Part shown: in pieces, positions 15,228 through 17,722 of the stretch | Layout of the letters: every line of letters begins with the position of its first letter | Numbering within the stretch: position 1 is the first letter of the stretch | Source: CAZWHE01 sp964633825 | GTDB taxonomy: Bacteria; Planctomycetota; B15-G4; CAYZWU01 | Assembly (NCBI GenBank): GCA_964633825.1 | Contig: CAZWHE010000078.1 | Location: 1 to 17,722 of the forward strand | Length of the DNA: 17,722 nt | Direction: 5' to 3' | The notes under the pieces: generated by a model | The model's input: the letters and a program-made list of their open reading frames with translations, nothing else | Database searches by the model: none | Told to the model about the DNA's origin: nothing | Made by a program: the position numbers and the translations under genes

Positions 15228-16225
15228 GCGAGCGGTTCCAAATTCTTTCACTCGATGGCGGAGGCATCAAAGGGCTGTTTTCCGCCGCTGTGCTCGCTGC
15301 AATCGAAGACGATCTTAATGTTAACGTAACAGAATATTTCGATCTTATTGTCGGAACGTCGACAGGAGGAATCGTTGCTTTAGGGTTGGGTTTGGGGCTG
15401 CAACCAAAGGAACTTGTCGCCTTTTATAAAGAAAAGGGTCCTGAAGTTTTCAGAAATCCCATGAGAGTCAAATCATTGCTACATTGGGTACGTCGGAAGT
15501 TCCCTCAAACAGCTTTGCGCGAAGCACTGCAAAGCCAGGAGGTTTTTGGAGATAAAAAGCTCGGTGACAGCAAAAAACGTCTGGTTATCCCATCATACAA
15601 TCTTGGGGAAGATGACGTTTACTTATTCAAGACACCCCATCACGAGCGTCTGAAGCGGGATTGGAAGGTTCCAGCCTGGCAAGTGGCACTCGCAACAAGT
15701 GCAGCTCCTACCTATTTCAAGACAAGTCATTATGTCGATCACGTCAGACACATTGATGGCGGTATATGGGCAAACAATCCTACCATGGTGGGAATTATTG
15801 AAGCGGTCAGCGTGCTGGGAGTTTCTTTGGATCAGATTCACGTCCTGAGTCTAGGAACCTCTGACGACGTTGTAAATCGTCCAAAGTCTCTCGACAACGG
15901 CGGCAAGCTAGCATGGGCCAATCACGCAGTTGGATTAGTAATGCGAGGCCAAAGTTTGGGAGTGTACAAGCAAGCTCTTCATCTTCTTGGAAATGAAAAG
16001 GTGACGCGATTGGATCCAAAGGTGCCTGATGGTTTATTTCCCCTTGATCGAGCTGGGTGTAAACAGGACCTCATGGCCAAAGCGGCACACGAAAGCCGTA
16101 TTATAATGCCGAAAATTGAAGAGCATTTCATGGCTCATACTGCAACACCATATATGCCTTATTATCCAAAGAAAATGTCAATTAACAAGAATAGCGTTGG
16201 TTGGAGATTAGACGATGCTCATTGA
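15224..16225 (+). CDS. capV: CapV-like patatin phospholipase, CBASS effector
   Basis: The 333-residue protein has a patatin fold spanning nearly its full length: the oxyanion-hole motif DGGGIKG (11-17), the nucleophile elbow GTSTG with S46 (44-48), and the DGG motif with D178 (178-180), forming the Ser-Asp dyad. The first residues (FQILSLDGGGIKGLFS) are typical of bacterial CapV rather than plant patatins or secreted ExoU-type enzymes, and there is no signal peptide. In CBASS, CapV is switched on by a cyclic dinucleotide and degrades inner-membrane phospholipids, killing the infected cell. The next gene encodes the matching CD-NTase and overlaps by 11 nt. The start overlaps the hsdS stop by 4 nt, so expression depends on the RM operon unless an internal promoter exists. 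Confidence 0.93.
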   Translation: MSERFQILSLDGGGIKGLFSAAVLAAIEDDLNVNVTEYFDLIVGTSTGGIVALGLGLGLQPKELVAFYKEKGPEVFRNPMRVKSLLHWVRRKFPQTALREALQSQEVFGDKKLGDSKKRLVIPSYNLGEDDVYLFKTPHHERLKRDWKVPAWQVALATSAAPTYFKTSHYVDHVRHIDGGIWANNPTMVGIIEAVSVLGVSLDQIHVLSLGTSDDVVNRPKSLDNGGKLAWANHAVGLVMRGQSLGVYKQALHLLGNEKVTRLDPKVPDGLFPLDRAGCKQDLMAKAAHESRIIMPKIEEHFMAHTATPYMPYYPKKMSINKNSVGWRLDDAH

Positions 16226-17405
16226 CCGGCAAAGAAATTTACAATTGGCCGAAATTTTAAACCATGTCGCAAAAGTTCTTAATATTCCTAATAAAATCTT
16301 CCAGCAAGCACGGAGAAGATATACGGACTTGAATGTATGGCTAAAAGCTGACCATATCGAGAGGTTTCAGTCAGATGCTGGAATATATCCACAAGGCTCA
16401 ATCCTGCTTGGTACGTTTGTTCACCCCATTAATCCTGAGGATGACTTTGATGTGGATCTGGTCTACCGTCGCGATATTCGAAAACAGAGCACATCTAAAA
16501 AGACGCTCAAGAAGGAATTAGGCAATCAGTTACATTGCTATGTTGAGCACCTCCGCCATGCTGGTGAAGAAGCACCCAAACTTCATGAAGGCCAACGATG
16601 CTGGACCCTCGACTTTAAAGGACAGTTCCACATGGACATTTTGCCGGCTCTCCCAGATGAGGAAGCTGCTCAATATAACCTTCGGGATCTCGATGATGCG
16701 ATCGTCATCACAGATGCAGAGCTTCACGAGTGGCTACACAGCAATCCCAAGGGATACGCAAACTGGTTTGACGATCAGCAGAAAATGCTGCTGCTGGAAC
16801 GGCGCGAAGAGATGGCAAAGGCCGCTCATATCGACGTCGAGGAGATTCCCACGGAACTCGTGCCTACCCCGCTTAGGCGAGTAGTGCAGATTTTAAAGCG
16901 TCATCGAGATATACGATTCCAGGGCAATACTAAAGACAAGCCGACATCCATAATCATAACAACGCTAGCCGCTCAGGAATATAGCGGTCAGGCAAATGTT
17001 CTTGATGCACTCATGGAGATTGTTCCAGCAATGCAGGATGGAATTAAGGTCATAGGAGGGGAGCTTTGGGTACCAAATCCAATCAACCCTGGGGAGAACT
17101 ACGCGGACAAATGGAAAGATGAACCACAACGGGCGGTTCAATTCAAAGAGTGGTTGGTGCAGGTAAAGAGAGACATAGGAAACACACTTAGTCAAACAGG
17201 TGGAATTCACAAGATCGTGGAAAGCCTATCGCCTGTGTTTGGCGCATCCGTAGTGTCGAAGGCTGCTAGCCTGTATGGTGACAAAATTTACGAACAGCGA
17301 AAGAGCAACAATCTAAAAATGGCGACGGGTACCGGAATCCTCGGATCCACTGGCTTGAAGACTGTACCTCAACATACAAACTTTGGCGATGATCCTCAAA
17401 AGTAA
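16215..17405 (+). CDS. CBASS CD-NTase (cGAS/DncV-like nucleotidyltransferase)
   Basis: The 396-residue protein has the nucleotidyltransferase signature GS (G61, S62) followed by DFDVD (D79, D81 as metal ligands) and a third acidic residue D141 in FHMDILPAL. A helical OAS-like domain follows, including PTPLRRVVQILKRHRDI. After phage sensing it would make a cyclic di- or trinucleotide that activates the neighbouring CapV. The clade is not certain; the E2-only context would fit clade G. The C-terminus reads GILGSTGLKTVPQHTNFG followed by DDPQK. In E2-associated CD-NTases the chain usually ends at the glycine that is conjugated, so this tail is odd. The start has GGAG 8 nt upstream, inside capV. 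Confidence 0.93.
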   Translation: MLIDRQRNLQLAEILNHVAKVLNIPNKIFQQARRRYTDLNVWLKADHIERFQSDAGIYPQGSILLGTFVHPINPEDDFDVDLVYRRDIRKQSTSKKTLKKELGNQLHCYVEHLRHAGEEAPKLHEGQRCWTLDFKGQFHMDILPALPDEEAAQYNLRDLDDAIVITDAELHEWLHSNPKGYANWFDDQQKMLLLERREEMAKAAHIDVEEIPTELVPTPLRRVVQILKRHRDIRFQGNTKDKPTSIIITTLAAQEYSGQANVLDALMEIVPAMQDGIKVIGGELWVPNPINPGENYADKWKDEPQRAVQFKEWLVQVKRDIGNTLSQTGGIHKIVESLSPVFGASVVSKAASLYGDKIYEQRKSNNLKMATGTGILGSTGLKTVPQHTNFGDDPQK

Positions 17406-17722
17406 GCACATTAATCTAGCTAAACAAGCAGCAGTACTATGCAGAGATTTCCCAGACTCGGATTGTCGAATCAGAAAGAGTGAGTTAGCTTGGGAGGGTG
17501 GCCTAAAACCGACTCCACTAAGCAATGTTTATAAAGTTCGATTGACATACAAACTGACAAAGAGCCCACGAATGAAGGTGGTCGATCCACCTCTTGAACA
17601 GAGAGATGACCAAGATCCACCGCATATATACAAAGGTTACTTCTTGTGTCTTTTTCATCCTAAAACTGGAGACTGGAATGGACAGAAGTTTTTAGCGGAG
17701 ACCATCATTCCATGGACAAGTG
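17389..17722 (+). CDS. E2-like CBASS protein (type II-short), partial at window edge
   Basis: Only the first 111 codons are present and the frame is open to the window end. The segment IYKGYFLCLFHPKTGDW (80-96), then ETIIPW (104-109), resembles the active-site region of prokaryotic E2 (ubiquitin-conjugating-like) families, with C87 in LCLF as the likely catalytic cysteine. A gene in this place, after an effector and a CD-NTase, marks type II-short CBASS, in which the E2-like protein attaches the C-terminal glycine of the cyclase to a target and so primes or tunes it. It overlaps the CD-NTase gene by 17 nt and has no clear ribosome-binding site, so translation by coupling is likely. Whether an E1 or JAB domain follows cannot be seen. 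Confidence 0.75.
   Translation, partial: MILKSKHINLAKQAAVLCRDFPDSDCRIRKSELAWEGGLKPTPLSNVYKVRLTYKLTKSPRMKVVDPPLEQRDDQDPPHIYKGYFLCLFHPKTGDWNGQKFLAETIIPWTS

Noticed and set aside
17389..17722. E2 gene as a broken pseudogene
   Set aside because: The frame is open to the window edge with conserved-looking motifs; it is cut by the window, not by a stop or frameshift.

Overview
The window joins two unrelated blocks from a GC-rich bacterium. The gene families (SfsA-DUF123 fusion, stand-alone LigD phosphoesterase, PreTA with a CoA-acylating MmsA) would suit an anaerobic or facultative lineage such as Desulfobacterota, but the sequence does not settle the taxonomy.

Region 1 (249-8167, all minus strand, read right to left) is a complete reductive pyrimidine catabolism operon: preT, preA, pydC (beta-ureidopropionase), dihydropyrimidinase, mmsA, and a class III aminotransferase. 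Together they would take uracil or thymine to the dihydro form, then the N-carbamoyl-beta-amino acid, the beta-amino acid, the semialdehyde, and finally acetyl-CoA or propionyl-CoA. No transporter or regulator gene is present. The 240 bp beyond the last gene is packed with short palindromes. A 197-bp MITE-like element with perfect 27-bp terminal inverted repeats lies just upstream of preT, where the operon promoter should be.

Region 2 (8449-11368, minus strand) holds three DNA-processing genes: an SfsA-DUF123 (GIY-YIG-like) fusion that appears to start at a rare ATT codon, a RecB/Cas4-like PD-(D/E)XK nuclease with an iron-sulfur cysteine set, and a stand-alone LigD-type 3'-phosphoesterase overlapping the nuclease gene.

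Region 3 (11471 to the window end, plus strand) is a defence island read divergently from region 2. It contains hsdM with an N-terminal XRE-type HTH, an ORF6N-domain gene carrying two related palindromes, hsdS, and then a CBASS cassette: a CapV-like patatin phospholipase, a CD-NTase, and a truncated E2-like gene. The hsdS stop codon overlaps the capV start (ATGA). capV overlaps the CD-NTase gene by 11 nt, which overlaps the E2 gene by 17 nt. The CBASS cassette is therefore wired into a type I restriction-modification operon. No hsdR lies in the window; it may follow downstream. Base composition drops from GC-rich through hsdM to clearly more AT-rich in hsdS and CBASS, suggesting a mosaic, transferred island.

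The points most worth a second look are the RM-CBASS coupling, a five-residue tail after the expected C-terminal glycine of the CD-NTase, the HTH-HsdM fusion with a matching inverted repeat in its promoter region, the palindromes in the ORF6N gene, the ATT start, and the MITE.
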